Shown: positions 23,545 through 34,861 of the stretch, one piece after another
How the letters are laid out: each line of letters opens with the position of its first letter
Position numbering within the stretch: position 1 is the stretch's first letter
From: Meandrina meandrites
Taxonomy: Eukaryota; Cnidaria; Anthozoa; Scleractinia; Meandrinidae
Assembly: GCA_963693305.1 (NCBI GenBank)
Contig: OY855906.1
Span: 22,659,789 to 22,723,788 of the forward strand
Direction of reading: 5' to 3'
DNA: 64,000 nucleotides
Made by a program: the position numbers and the translations under genes
The notes under the pieces: model-generated
Told to the model about the DNA's origin: nothing
Seen by the model: the letters and a program-made list of their open reading frames with translations, nothing else
Database searches by the model: none

Positions 23545-24463
23545 AAAGCACTGCACTGGACTACGTGTTTACAATTATCAAACGTCGACCAAAGTAACAG
23601 TTTATCGTAGTTCAATGGAAGATTCACAGAACAAGCTGCACAGCCCGTAAGACGTGGGGCTCCACATACTACGTTAATAAAGTAATGACTGTCAATCATC
23701 TTTACAAAACAACATATTTTATTGTAGGAGGGGCATGAGTTTTTTACTCGGCTCTATCAAACTCTAAAATATGAAATCATATGACCTATTTAGAACTATT
23801 ATTTTTAACTGTCTTGGGAAATCTTATTTTGACATTATGGAAGCAATAGGTCCCGAAAAATAAGATGTGCTGCTGTTAATATTATCGTTGTTGTTGTTTT
23901 TTGTTGCTTTATAACTACAAGCGAAACTATTGATGTTATGAACGACGACATATTTCGTATCAGGCGAACTCGTAATAGTGTTGCAATGTTAGCGCTATTT
24001 GTGCGTGTATGAGTCAAACGATAAGTATCACGTGATCCACAGCCACTGATCAAGGATACATGTTTTGTTAAAATTAGCGGCACTTATGATCAGCTTTAAG
24101 ATGATTGCAAAAGTTATAGCAAAAGGCCCTTTGACGCAAGAAATACTAAAATACACTCGCTGCCTTTTTTCACAAAACCTGATTCAGTGTCCCTGGCTAT
24201 TTCTTATTTTTATTTTTCCATCCACTGACAATATTGGAATCAAGTTGTTCCTCCGCAACCCACGACGGCCGCCATTCTACCACGTACGCGTTCTTGTGCT
24301 GCAAACAAAAAAAAAGAATAACTAATTAGGCATGCTAACTCAGTGACCAAAGGAACATGCAAACTAACAAAGAGCTAAAAATAGCATCTATTCATGATAA
24401 AATAAAAAAAATCAAAATAAAAAAATCAAACTTAAAAATCAATAATCAAAAACCATAATTTAA
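23545..24463. other. No feature seen
   Basis: AT-rich DNA with short frames only. No domain, splice-supported exon or repeat boundary was recognised. Confidence 0.5.
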
Positions 24464-24715
24464 ATTATTCATTTTCTTCAAATAATCGCAAAGGTAAACT
24501 ACCCTGTTGAAGGCGTTCGGCTTGTTGAGGGGCAGCGCGAAAAAGAGCGAGTGAAAAATGAGGTGGTGGCTTATGATAAACCATATTGGGAACTGGATAG
24601 CGCTGATTCAACAAAATTACAGGAAAGGGAGTTTTCCTTCCCGAAAAGAAAACTAACTACAAACACAAACCTAGAAATGAAACCTAAAAAGATGACCCCA
24701 AAGAAATATGACTGA
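24464..24715 (+). other. Candidate terminal exon of an unknown gene
   Basis: An open frame after the TAA at 24461 runs to TGA 24713. It contains protein-like charged sequence: VEGVRLVEGQREKERVKN, VVAYDKPYWELDS and FPKRKLTTNTNL. A pyrimidine tract and AG at 24493 could be an acceptor. No start codon lies upstream in frame, and I recognise no family. It could also be a relic of a mobile-element gene. Confidence 0.3.
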
Positions 24716-26454
24716 TTTTCATCACATCTAATTTTCTTTCATTTTCACCTACCACTAGCATTTCCTCTTCTCAATAAGTGAGTCCTTCAATCGCATTTTT
24801 TGCAACCGAGGCATTGAAACAGTTTTGTTCCTTTCTTCTCTCTTTTAATTCCTCCATTGGCCAAGTTGAGTATTTTGGCTCAAACGCATCGCCTGAAGAA
24901 CACAATAGCAAATGAGGAATTAAATTCCACTGTACATGTATAACAAACAATGACTTCCTATTCAGTGTTTGATTTTTAATCACATTAATTGCTTGTTTAT
25001 TTAGTGTCTAAATTAGGGACTGTGCAATAATTATCAGTTTGCCGGGGAGAGGGGGGAGGGGGAGGGTTTAATAAAAAAGTGCAACAAGACCAAAAGTTTA
25101 CTTAGCTCCATCCCCTGGACAGAAGCGAAAACTTTTCCTCACTTGTTAAAACTAAGTACTAATTAACCAACACCCCCTACCCCGTCCTCCCACATGGCTC
25201 CTTATTAAATATATGGTAAGGGCTGTTCATATTTTAAGGGAGGGGGGGGGGGGGGTGGCGGTGGAATTTTATAGGTAGTCTCTGCAATATCTAACGACCC
25301 ATTTGCACCATCAGAATTTTTTTGCCTTGGTAACTCCCGTTAATACTAAATTTCTTAGATGAACCCACTCCCAAAAAGGGAAGTAAAAATTAAACTTACT
25401 TATATATAAAGCTACACAATTGCAGTTTGGCGATAACCATAGTCACAACCATAGCCACTTCGTCTGCATGTTTGTGCAGTGATTACTTGTTTTTATTGAT
25501 GGGAGTGTATTGATAGTTGGTGTGGTTGAGTGTGGGCATGCTTTCCAGAAATATTTAGATTTTTCATACCTTCAGAAGCACTATTTTTGGTATTCTCATA
25601 GACTTTTCTATTGATGCTATAGCAATTGCACTGATTAACTGTTTTTACTGATGGGGCTTGTTTCTTGTTTGTGTGAGCTTTATTTGCAGCCAAATAGTTT
25701 GTGGGTTTGAGTTGATTAGATTCCAGATTAAATTAGATTCCAGATATGGTTAGATTCCCCAGGGGGGCCCAGGGGCATGGTCCCCGAGGAAAATTTTTTG
25801 TTGGGCATTCTGGTAAAATTTTTGCACTATTATATATACAGTCATTACAACACTCCAGTGTAATTATTTTGAGTGAACCCCCCCCCCCCCCCCCCCCTTA
25901 CAGACCATAACTTTTTGCATGGTCACGCCCCAAATCCTACCAGCTCACCCCCTCAACCTCATAAAAAGTGAATGAAGTTTTATTTAAAAAGTAGGTTTAT
26001 GTAGCCCTGACATATTTTGATATTGATCAGACTTATAAATGGATACTCCAAGCACTGCTAAGGCTGCTATTGAAAGTTGGCATTGTTAGGATCTTAAGGA
26101 TTATAGTGTACATGTGCTCACACTGTAGTTTAATGTAGAAAAATGTCCCCATATCAGAATATGAACCCTGCAACATTTAATTGAGAAAAGAACTGCATAT
26201 ACCTGGATAGAAGCATCTCTAGAAAATCCAGACAAAACTGCTCTTTTTTTTTAAGTTGTGTTGGTCCCAGGCCAGCAATATTAACAAGTGCCTAAAAACA
26301 AATGTACGAAAGAAAGGAAAACACACCAGTTATTTTACAGTAATTGCTGTAGATGTGAAACCACCTTACCAACATGTACAATTTTTTTAAATGAGACTTA
26401 TTACATACACCATGAAAGTAAATATATATACCCTAGTCACTTGGTATTCTTCTC
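24716..26454. other. Intergenic DNA with G and C homopolymer tracts
   Basis: No gene supported. G-rich tracts occur at about 25040-25070 and 25228-25262, and a run of about 20 C at about 25880-25899. These are prone to assembly and sequencing error and could fold as G-quadruplexes. Around 25740-25990 there is a diverged dispersed-repeat-like segment. Confidence 0.5.
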
Positions 26455-26475
26455 ATAATAATAATAACAATAATA

Positions 26476-26541
<66 letters not shown>

Positions 26542-26542
26542 T
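26455..26542. repeat. (AAT)n microsatellite
   Basis: About 29 AAT units, interrupted near its left side by AAC and AGT variants. Confidence 0.95.
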
Positions 26543-26587
26543 TTAGAAAGTGGTACTGTTATTAGATTCCATATTTAATACATGTAT

Positions 26588-27441
26588 TTACTTGCCTTTC
26601 CTGGTTTGTAGAAACCAACTATTTTGAGACTGTCTTCCCTTTTGTTGGGTGACACCGTGTCTTTTATCCATTTCTGTTGGGTCAACACCATGTTGTAATA
26701 GCTCACAGACTTCACTGCTACTCAAATTTGACCACAGTGTGCTGATATCATTTGATACAGGTGCATAACCAACAGCTTCCATATTTTTGTTAAGAATGGG
26801 AGGGATACAATCATCCTCATCATACTGCCACATAGGGCCCCGATTCAAGGCAATCCACTTGTGACCAAAATGTGCCATTATAGTTTCTTGGCAGACTTGA
26901 TAATAGTCTTCTATTTCCAGTTTTACAGCCGACTCTGCATGGAAGAACCGTAGGTTGTAATCAATTAATCCAATGGGCATTTGATCAAGTTTAAGCTTAT
27001 GCTCAGATAAGATCTTTGATAAAATGTACAACAAATTCTTCTTCCCATAACAATTCTTCCCATATCACTGTCTCAATAATGTCACCATGAATAAATGGAG
27101 AAAGTTCAATCCATATGTGCTCTAAATGTAGACCTTGAGAAGGTATGCAATTAGCTGCAACTGCATTCACTTGGTCATTGCCATCTTGAACATTACCACT
27201 AATCTTGTTACAACATCTCTGATACAAACATTTCCTTCAACTTGTGTTTGCACAGTTGGTGAATGACCAAAGATTGGTGACAGTGGCTGGTCCTGCCATT
27301 CAGAGCTCTTACATGTAGGTGTCTGTGGGGTGCTGGTTACAGGTAAATCGAAGTAATCCACCCCATAGGCATCTTCAGCATCACATAATGAGGGATGGGC
27401 TTTCTCTAAGTGTTTCGTCACCGGTGTACAGCATGAAGATC
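26588..27441 (-). pseudogene. Unknown gene, last exon (with two frameshifts)
   Basis: Begins after an acceptor (TTTTTGCAG, 27450-27442) in a phase that joins the previous exon within a glycine codon. SSCCTPVTKHLEKAHPSLC has a C-C..H..H pattern that could be part of a BED-like or C2H2 zinc finger, with the ECCPN cysteines of the preceding exon. Coding then shifts frame near 27215 (ISGNVQDGNDQVNAVAANCI) and again near 27030. The last frame contains KILSEHKLKLDQMPIGLIDY, FFHAESAVKLEIEDYYQVC, AHFGHKWIALNRGPMWQYDE, and ends at TAA 26588. Composition is clearly protein-like in all three frames, so the shifts are indels or assembly errors. Family not recognised. Confidence 0.6.
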
Positions 27442-27751
27442 CTGCAAAAATTAATAGGGAAAAAAATATATTTACACACTTTCTTGTTGCACAGATAAGT
27501 TTGGTTATTCAAATGCTGACAGCAAACCATTTATACAAAGTGCCTATGAAGTTGGAGTTTTGAAGCCATTTCATATACAGTGAAATGCAGCAACATCTTT
27601 GGGCTCATCTACTTCACTGTTCACTACATGTCATTGTCCAGTAATCTCCTTGGGGGCAATTGTGGATGCTTTTGCAAAGTGCAGCTGAAGACTACCATAT
27701 TTCACATTCCCCCAAAAGAAATAACTTTGAAAGTAAATATATGGCTCTAAC

Positions 27752-28069
27752 CTGTTCGTTTTAGCAAATAAGTTGATTCAGCGATAGCATTTGGACAGCA
27801 CTCCCAAAACTTTTCATCTTTGGTATTGGGGCACACATTTGTTGCAGTGCCATCACAGTATAACCCAATGTACTGTATGAGGGCCTTCAATCTACACCAA
27901 ATGTTTGGCTTTTCCTCTTCCTTTGAACTTGAAACTGGGTTTCCTCTCCCAGACAGTGTCTCCCTAATGTTCTGTTCTGGACCTTGTGTTATCTTTGGCA
28001 TTTTATTTCCTGGCTTTCCAGGGGTATGCCAAGAGCCAGGTCTATGCCCAATTTTTCTATTCATGACAA
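27752..28069 (-). CDS. Unknown gene, middle exon
   Basis: 318 nt between an acceptor (CCCGATCAG, ending 28070) and a donor (GAACAG then GTTAGAG at 27751). The frame is open throughout: NRKIGHRPGSWHTPGKPGNK, PEQNIRETLSGRGNP, CRLKALIQYIGLYCDGTATN, FWECCPNAIAESTYLLKRTG. It takes one base from the upstream exon and gives one base to the downstream exon, and both joins keep the frame. Intron 27442-27751 holds nothing recognisable. Confidence 0.6.
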
Positions 28070-28683
28070 CTGATCGGGAAAAATAAAATTCAACTTGAAA
28101 TGAACAGACTTCAAAATTTAACAATAAAGTTTTAACATAAAAGAAAATATTTAATTCTCGATTTTAACCAAAAAGCATGCAGGGAGAGGAAATCAAAAAG
28201 CAAAAAGCCATTTAAACTATTTTAAAATATTCATTTATGGTCCGCCAAAAACGCTTGAAGCGATTCTAAATTAAATCATGAGAGAATTACACATGAAAAC
28301 AGATAATAGATTGAAGTACTTTCCAACTCGCCTTTGAGCTGCTATCACATGGCATGAAAAGGTGACAAGCAAACTTCAAGTTCAAAATTCAGGCAGAAAG
28401 AGAGGGGCACACAGGGGCACCCTGAATGCATTAGATTCTTATACTTTTCTTTTATATTTTCTCAGACATTTAAGACATTTTGACGGGTGGACTGCGAGAA
28501 AAAGATCCCTTTTAGTGGGGTGTTTGGCTAAAGCAGTGATTTTCAACGTCTAATTCTGTCATAAATAATGGCCATTTCATTACATAGTTCACTGAAATTG
28601 CAAGAAAAAGACTTAAATTTTTGAAATCCAAATATTTGGAAGAGAAAGATGCACAACCAGTAGAGACAAATGGTTTTGCTTAC
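28070..28683 (-). other. Intron of the unknown gene
   Basis: 614-bp sequence from GTAAGC at 28683 to the CAG at 28070. No repeat or coding segment is recognised inside it. Confidence 0.5.
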
Positions 28684-28807
28684 CCCCGAAATCACGGCCT
28701 GACACGCTCAAGATCCTTCCCATCTTGAATACGTCACAAAATAATGCTTTGCGATCGTAGTGTCCACACGACCTGGCCCAACCTGTTAATAATACATAAC
28801 CATTATC
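28684..28807 (-). CDS. Unknown gene, upstream exon
   Basis: 124 nt, between AG acceptor ...CAATTTTCAG (ending 28808) and donor GGGG/GTAAGC at 28683. Reads DNGYVLLTGWARSCGHYDRK, ALFCDVFKMGRILSVSGRDF, then one base of a split codon completed by the next exon at 28069. The length is too short for a simple ORF scan, but composition, strong donor and matching phase make it convincing. Earlier exons were not identified with certainty. Confidence 0.6.
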
Positions 28808-28979
28808 CTGAAAATTGAATCATTAAAAGAAAAATGTAGCCAAAATTACTGATGGACAATATATGCACTAGTTAGCAGATTATCAAAAGTTTAACAGGAT
28901 CTGATGGAGGGATTTAATTTGGGCTGTTGGTAAGAATTCAGAAAATTCTAATTTTCCAAGCTAAAAATGAACATCTGCA

Positions 28980-29240
28980 GTGGTACGGTGGCTTGATGGT
29001 CAATGTGGTAGACTGGATTAAGTGGTAATGGTGTCAGCCCAGGCCACAGTAAGGCACTTAACTCCCATAGTCGCAGTCTCCATCTACACAGGTGTGGAAA
29101 TGGTTACTAGCAAATACAATGTTGTGGCAACCTTCCTAGCTCCTGGGGATAGTAGAAATACTTAATGCCACCAAAACCTGGATAAGCTCTGGTTGGATAG
29201 GCCACTAGGCTAGAATGCCACTAAGTTAGCTTTAATATTT
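28980..29240 (+). mobile_element. Old, degraded SINE
   Basis: GGTGGCTTGATGGTCAATG resembles an A-box region. GCACTTAACTCCCATAGT, GGATAGTAGAAATACTTAAT and GGATAAGCTCTGGTTGG follow in the same order as the better-preserved SINE at 34143-34442 read on its own strand. Strong divergence indicates an old insertion. Confidence 0.55.
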
Positions 29241-29267
29241 TGTAATTCTTTTGTGTTTTTAACAAAG

Positions 29268-30220
29268 TGATTATTCCACTTACACTTGTTGGATACAAGA
29301 CGGTTACAGCCAATGAGGCACTACCCTAGTCTGAATTTATGTCTCTCTCTGGTCACTTAGGCCCAAGAAGAGATGTCTGAACATAATAATGCTGCCCAGA
29401 GACATCACTTCCTGAAAACCAAGTAGTGAGTTTAATTGGTTGATATAAAAATCATTCGCATAATTATGTGTGATTATAAGTAAATTTCAACGCAGAGTGT
29501 AATTTTGAAATGGCTGCAAAGAGTTCACCTTCTGATCAAAAAATCATTTATTAGTTATTATTTTATTATTCTTTCAGTTTTTCTACAGATGTAGAATCAA
29601 TATGGAAAGCTGGTAGGTTTTAAATTAGTGGCGGTGACCGCTCGGACATGGAGTATTTTTTCGAATAAAACTTTCTTGTTTTGTTATGTCCAACAGGTGA
29701 TTTCTGATCTCAGTGTCCACGGTCAAGCAGGATATTCTTGTACTGAATTCCTTTTCTTGCTGCCTCTGTAACTGTCTTAATAAATTCATTCAAGTTAAAG
29801 CGAATCAAGTTCTCAAGAGTGTATTTGTTTGCAGCATAAGCTAAAGCTTAGGACATATTATTCTGATCGCTAGTAAAGCAAATCAGATCAGATTAAATCA
29901 GTGCTTTAAAGAATATAGCATGCAGTTGATTTAAATCTCATGCATTTCATGTGAGTTTACTATTAAAACAATTTTAAATGTGTATTTCTTTATTAAAGCG
30001 ATTTGTCTTTCACAAAGTGATGGCCTTGACAGAAACTTTTCTGCATGAATTAAAGCGAAGTGTAGTGATGTCACTGGATGGCATTAGCAGCTATTTTATT
30101 TAGACGTCTCTTCTTGAGAGTAAGCGACTAGAGGAAGACATCTGAAATTCAGGCTAGCACTACCCGAGTTGTTGCCTATATTCCATTCCATATCCAATGT
30201 GCATGAGTGGAATAATTGCT
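29268..30220. mobile_element. ~950-bp element with ~130-bp diverged inverted ends
   Basis: Left end 29268-29400 and right end 30085-30220 are inverted partners at roughly 70-75% similarity by eye. Landmarks are ATTATTCCACTTACACTTG / CATGAGTGGAATAAT and AGACATCTCTTCTTGGG / GACGTCTCTTCTTGAG. The outermost ~50 bp of each arm match the small palindrome at 43416-43521. The interior includes an exon-like minus-strand frame at 29710-29847. Confidence 0.55.
29710..29847 (-). other. Exon-like frame of an unknown protein
   Basis: 46 codons ending in TGA: ALAYAANKYTLENLIRFNLN, EFIKTVTEAARKGIQYKNIL, LDRGH. The composition is strongly protein-like and there are AG acceptor candidates just upstream. It lies on the same strand as the gene at 26588-28807 but ends in a stop, so it does not join the exon at 28807 in any obvious way. 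No family recognised. Confidence 0.35.
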
Positions 30221-31574
30221 GAGTATTATTTTCTTGTTTTCTTATGTGTTCCACCCCTTTCTTCATGCATGAGTGTCTGAACAACCTAACTGAATAAAAC
30301 GGTTTACCGACCAGCAAACATGTGTGTATAACTGCATGAGTATCTAAACAACCAAACCAAACAGACTAGAGTCTGTAGAAAAGAATTACATCTTGCTGTT
30401 TGACTATGGTTTTGCTTTAAAGTTGTATCTTAGGATCAGGCCGGCTTGACTAACAGAAATAGTTCCAATGCCATGGTGTTATTTAGGATTTTTACAGTTG
30501 ACTCTGTCTTTAGCTTCTGCTTTAATTAGTGAGGTTTTAGGATTCAGTTATATTTAATGTAGATATTGTTTTGATTTCAAGTTATGAGAGCAATTAACAC
30601 ACTCACTGGGCAAGAATGAGTATTGAAAATATAAAGAAATGTCTGTTTTATGGTAGTTGTCTGGTGTTTGATGATTGAAGTGGCTTAATTAGAGGCAACC
30701 AGCCTTGAACTAGTGATTTTTGTTTAGTATAATTCATTTTTTTGCAGATGGTTTGTTGATGCAAGATGGTCAGTGGTGGACCTCACATATAGAAATACTT
30801 TGACTGTAGTATCCCATAATGGGTGATAGGTATGTTTAGCAGTATCAATTTATTTTTCTGAAGGAGTGCATTTATGTTTATATGCATAGGTAATCGCATG
30901 GGCCCGAGGGCAATTAGGATTAATTTCATGCGTATTTTCAATGTTTTCACAAAATTAGAGTTGGAAAGTGACAAGGGCAATTTGGAAAACTTTCAAAAAA
31001 AAAGATAGTGAAATTAATACTTAATTGCATGAGGGCACATTGTGATTACTTGTTAATCACATAAAGGGCAAAATTTTGTACAAAAGAAAACAATGGAGGT
31101 TTGGCCCATGGCATGAACCAGTTGGCAAGAATATTGTCTCCTAGAAAATTGACCACATAAACAATCAGCTTATGTCCAGAAAGGGAAAAGCCCACAGTAA
31201 TTCACTCATAGTACATCCTACACAGACAAAACTGAAAATAGTTCATCTTTGTTTTTGAGGCTTGTTTGCTACCATGAAGAAATACTAAATCAATGAAAGT
31301 CATAAAGAAAGTGTTTGAACAGGCTTTAAACCTGACATTCTCCTTTCCAAGTACCAACAAAATATATGTCCTTTCCAGGCGGATAAAATGGCCTCTGTTT
31401 CTAACAAGGCGAAGTGCTAGCAAAGCTAAACAAAAAATATTATCTTTCAGTCTCAGCCACCATGAATTTCTACATTTCTTTGTGCAGCACGAGCTGTCCA
31501 GACTAAAAGTTTTTTCGTGTCGTGACAAACAAATTTGGATTGAAAAGTCCTCTTCTATTCCACCAAGACACCAC
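30221..31574. other. Intergenic DNA, no gene supported
   Basis: AT-rich. A dispersed-repeat-like stretch runs at about 30880-31130. A strong acceptor-like tract (TTCATTTTTTTGCAG, near 30748) precedes an 18-codon + frame, too little to call. The overlapping opposite-strand frames at 31202-31528 and 31293-31560 have no recognised domain. Confidence 0.45.
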
Positions 31575-34130
31575 TATAGAATAGAAATGGACGTATTAAA
31601 AGCTAAAGTCGCAAAGGTAGAAGCTCGTAAAACACAAGGTGCAATCATGCGCAGCAGAACACATTGGTACGAGTACGGAGAGAAAAATAGTATTTCTACA
31701 ATTTAGAAAAGACCAACTATTGACAAAAACACGTGGCTGCCATTAAAATTCACGAAGATAAGAAGATAACTGACCCAAAAAAGATTCTTCAGGGAGAGGA
31801 AAATTTTTTTTAAGCAAATATATACCTCAGTTAATTTGGATGCACAACTTCCAGAATTTAGTGACTTTTTTGAAGGTATTGAGAAAAGGTTAACAGAAGA
31901 AGAAGCTGAGACCTGCGAGATTGAAGTAAGCGAAAAGAATGCTATAACGCCCTAAAATCAATGGCCAAAAATAAAAGCCCAGGCTCAGATGGCTTTACGG
32001 TGGAGTTACTCTGCATTTTTGGAATACGATAGCAAAATATATGATCAAGGGTTTCCACTATGCATTTCAAAGCGCAACTCCTTCCGTTTCACAAAGAAAG
32101 AAAAAGAAGAAAGAGAATTTAGAGCTTTTAAAAAATTGGAGACCAGTTTCACTCTTAAATGTGGATTACAAATTTTAACCAAGTCATTGCTGTCCAGTTA
32201 GAGGAAATACTACCAAAAATTGTTTCTTCTAGCCAGTCCAGGTATGTCAAAGGAAGATACATTGGCGAAAGCATAAGATTAATCAAAGACGTTATAGATT
32301 TTATGAAGCAAAAAGAGTTGCCTGGAATAGCCGTCTTCTTAGATTTCGAGAAGGCCTCTGACTCAATAACGTTACCAATTGTGTTTTAAACAATGGCTAC
32401 ATGTCCAATCACTTCACTTTAGAACGAGGGGTACGCCAAGGCTGCCCCCTCTCTGGTATGCTTTATCATTGCCATAGAAGTTCTAGCTCAAAAAATCTCT
32501 AATTCCAAAGAGATGGAAGGAATTAAAATTCAGTATAATAAAACGGTTAAATTATTGTAATATGCCGATGATACCACAGCCTTCCTTGCTAACGTTCAGT
32601 CCGTAAATAACCTCTTTGTATTGCTCTCCCGTTTTGAAAAGTGCGCAGGGCTAAAGACAAATGTATCAAAGTCTGAAATGTTATGGCTTGGCTCAATGAG
32701 ACATAGAAAAGAAACTGTCTACGCTCTAGGTACACACTTCTCGTACAACAACAATATGTCAGACCAGAGAAACTTCTTTGACAAGCTGTCAAAATTACAG
32801 AAGAGTTTAAACTTTTTGGTCGCAAAGGGATATCTCTGTTTATGGAAGAATAAACATTGTTAAAACTCTAGCCCTTTCAAAAGCCATATTCATCTGCAGC
32901 TCCATGGAAATGCCACCTCAATTCGCAGAAGAAGTGAATAGAATGATTTTTGACTTTGCATGGAACCACAAACCTGCAAAAATCAAGTGGTCGACTCTGA
33001 TAAAATCTAAAAAAGAAGGTGGCTTAGAAATGAAAGATTTTGCCATATTTGACAAAGCTCTAAAACTAAACTGGGTAAACCGCCTATGTTCAGACCTCGG
33101 CACTCTATGGAAATATATTCCAACCTCTCTCCTTGCCAACGTCGGTGGCACTTTCTTATTTCAGTGTAACTATGACTGTAAGCTTCTTTGCCTAAGTGAA
33201 TACCTCCCAAGATTTTACAAAGACGTCATAGCCCTTTGGCAGAAAATTACTACAACCGATCCTCAAAATAAATCTGAGGTACTAGAGCAAGTAATCTGGA
33301 AGAACAGGTTTCTAATTGTTAATAAAAAATTGCTATATTTTCCACATTGGGATCAGGCTGGTCAGTCACTCACATATCAGACTTACTTGACACAGAAAAA
33401 AATCACTTTCTACCTTTTAATTCTCTTTGCGAAAAAATTCAAGAGAAAGTATAATTTTCTACAGTATTACAGTATCATTTCTGCTTTTTCTCGCTCGTGG
33501 AAAAAGCTTTTAAATTCTAACAACCAACTACTCGCAGCCATTTTCTTGTGGAAGAAGCTAGTGAGCCTAACAGATGATATTCTTGAAGCAATTTGGAAGC
33601 TTCAAAAGCCAAGTCTTTATGCTCCCAAAATCCGTGTTGAGAGACTACTGCGCAAAGATATTTGTACACAAGCAAATGTTCCGACAAGTAGTGACAAACA
33701 ACAAGTTGGGAATGACTTACAAGAAACTTACCAGTATCCCGAGTGAATATATGACACCAGAATACTTAGCAAAGGTAGACGATTATTTAAATATAACTTC
33801 AGGGCTCAATAATTTTCGACGAAGGATCTGTTATTGTCACTTCTGGCAATCGCATGTCTTGGTAGCAGTTATCGAGTACAACCAGTGATAGATAGAAGTT
33901 CAAAGGTCTTCGAAGATATGCTTTGGGCCTTTTGCTTAGATAAGGTCGTGTTCACTCAACAAATTAAACGAAAAGCGTGTGAGTTGCTCTCCATCTTAAT
34001 CTTTAAAGAATATCCACCATTTTCCATATTTTCAGTCATTTCAGCTCAAAATCTACAACTGAGTAGTTTTATTCTTCGAAACATGATCCTTATCTTTCAA
34101 TCTTGTGGTGAAGGCATGTCAATCAAATTC
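31575..34130 (+). pseudogene. L1-like LINE ORF2 relic (reverse transcriptase and C-terminus)
   Basis: Segments in three frames, in the correct order: linker AKVEARKTQGAIMRSRTHW (31610); RYVKGRYIGESIRLIKDVID and FLDFEKASDSIT (catalytic D block, 32330); LERGVRQGCPLSGMLF (32420); YADDTTAFLA (32562, active site intact, a stop just before it); LKTNVSKSEMLWLGSMR; then the long C-terminal frame 32904-33746 with NRMIFDFAWNHKPAKIKW and LIKSKKEGGLEMKDF. The endonuclease was not identified and the 5' side is missing or decayed. Many stops and shifts show it is dead. The pattern fits the L1/Tx1 group of non-LTR retrotransposons. Confidence 0.8.
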
Positions 34131-34142
34131 ATTTATGAAATG
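34131..34142 (+). repeat. SINE target-site duplication, left
   Basis: ATTTATGAAATG, identical to 34443-34454. Confidence 0.85.
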
Positions 34143-34442
34143 TAAAGGTAAAGTCTGCATACGAGCCAAGTGGCCCATCAGGCCGGTGCTTATCCCCGGT
34201 TTCCGTAGCATGAAGCGACTAGGAGTATTTCTACTCCCCCCTGGATGGGATGCTAGTCCATCGCAGGGTTACCCCCAGCAGTAAATTCGCCGGTACCCAT
34301 TTATACACCTGGGTGGAGAGAGGCACTATGAGAGTAAAGTGTCTTGCCCAAGAACACAACGCAGTGCCCCGGCCAGGGCTCGAACCCGGACAGCCCGATC
34401 CGGAGTCCAGCGCACTAACCATTAGGCCACCGCACCTCCCTT
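34143..34442 (-). mobile_element. tRNA-derived SINE with 12-bp target duplication
   Basis: Read on -: GGTGGCCTAATGGTTAG (A box) and GGGTTCGAGCCCTGG (B box), then a body with CTTGGGCAAGACACTTTACT, GACTAGCATCCCATCC, TACTCCTAGTCGCTTCATG and GGCCTGATGGGCC. It is flanked by the perfect direct repeat ATTTATGAAATG at 34131-34142 and 34443-34454. Intact boxes and duplication suggest a younger insertion than the LINE beside it. The same body sequences occur in older copies at 28980 and inside 36900-40566. Confidence 0.9.
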
Positions 34443-34454
34443 ATTTATGAAATG
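34443..34454 (+). repeat. SINE target-site duplication, right
   Basis: ATTTATGAAATG, identical to 34131-34142. Confidence 0.85.
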
Positions 34455-34639
34455 TTCATATGAATATTGGAACCTTGCGTCGCTGTCTCAGCCAGGTGAG
34501 GCGCGTCGACTTTAAAAGCGCTCAGACATGTGTAAATAAGACCAAATAAGTGGACCAGTATTCATACATCATTTATTTGTTTACGCAGGTCGGATTTAAG
34601 GCAGCATAAAGCTGATGTGGACCTGCGGTTAATTAAAAT

Positions 34640-34861
34640 TTACAAAATAAATAATCCTTGCGAACAACAACAAAATGGAGGATCGAGAAATTTCACGTCC
34701 GTTCGCCATGACCTCTGACCGATACGGATGATGTCCTCTAAGCAGCTTTTGCAAATGTTATGGGCACAATTTGGAAGACATTTGGGTTCCTTGAAATATT
34801 CGAAACAGACCGGGCAAGACAATTCGTCCAGCAGTGCATCGTTGAACAGAGAGGACGACAT
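34640..34861 (-). CDS. RING-finger (TRIM-like) exon, partial
   Basis: From ATG 34861 on -, MSSSLFNDALLDELSC leads into CPVCFEYFKEPKCLP and NCAHNICKSCLEDI. These are the first two zinc-site cysteines (CPVC), the central C-x-H-x2-C pair and the next cysteine of a C3HC4 RING. The closing C-P-x-C is not present before the stop at 34640, so the domain is either completed by a spliced exon or truncated. An N-terminal RING at this position is typical of TRIM-type E3 ubiquitin ligases. I chose the internal ATG because the RING normally starts within ~15 residues of it. The upstream in-frame ATG (34975) would add a hydrophobic leader of no known role. Confidence 0.6.
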   Translation of the reverse strand: MSSSLFNDALLDELSCPVCFEYFKEPKCLPNCAHNICKSCLEDIIRIGQRSWRTDVKFLDPPFCCCSQGLFIL

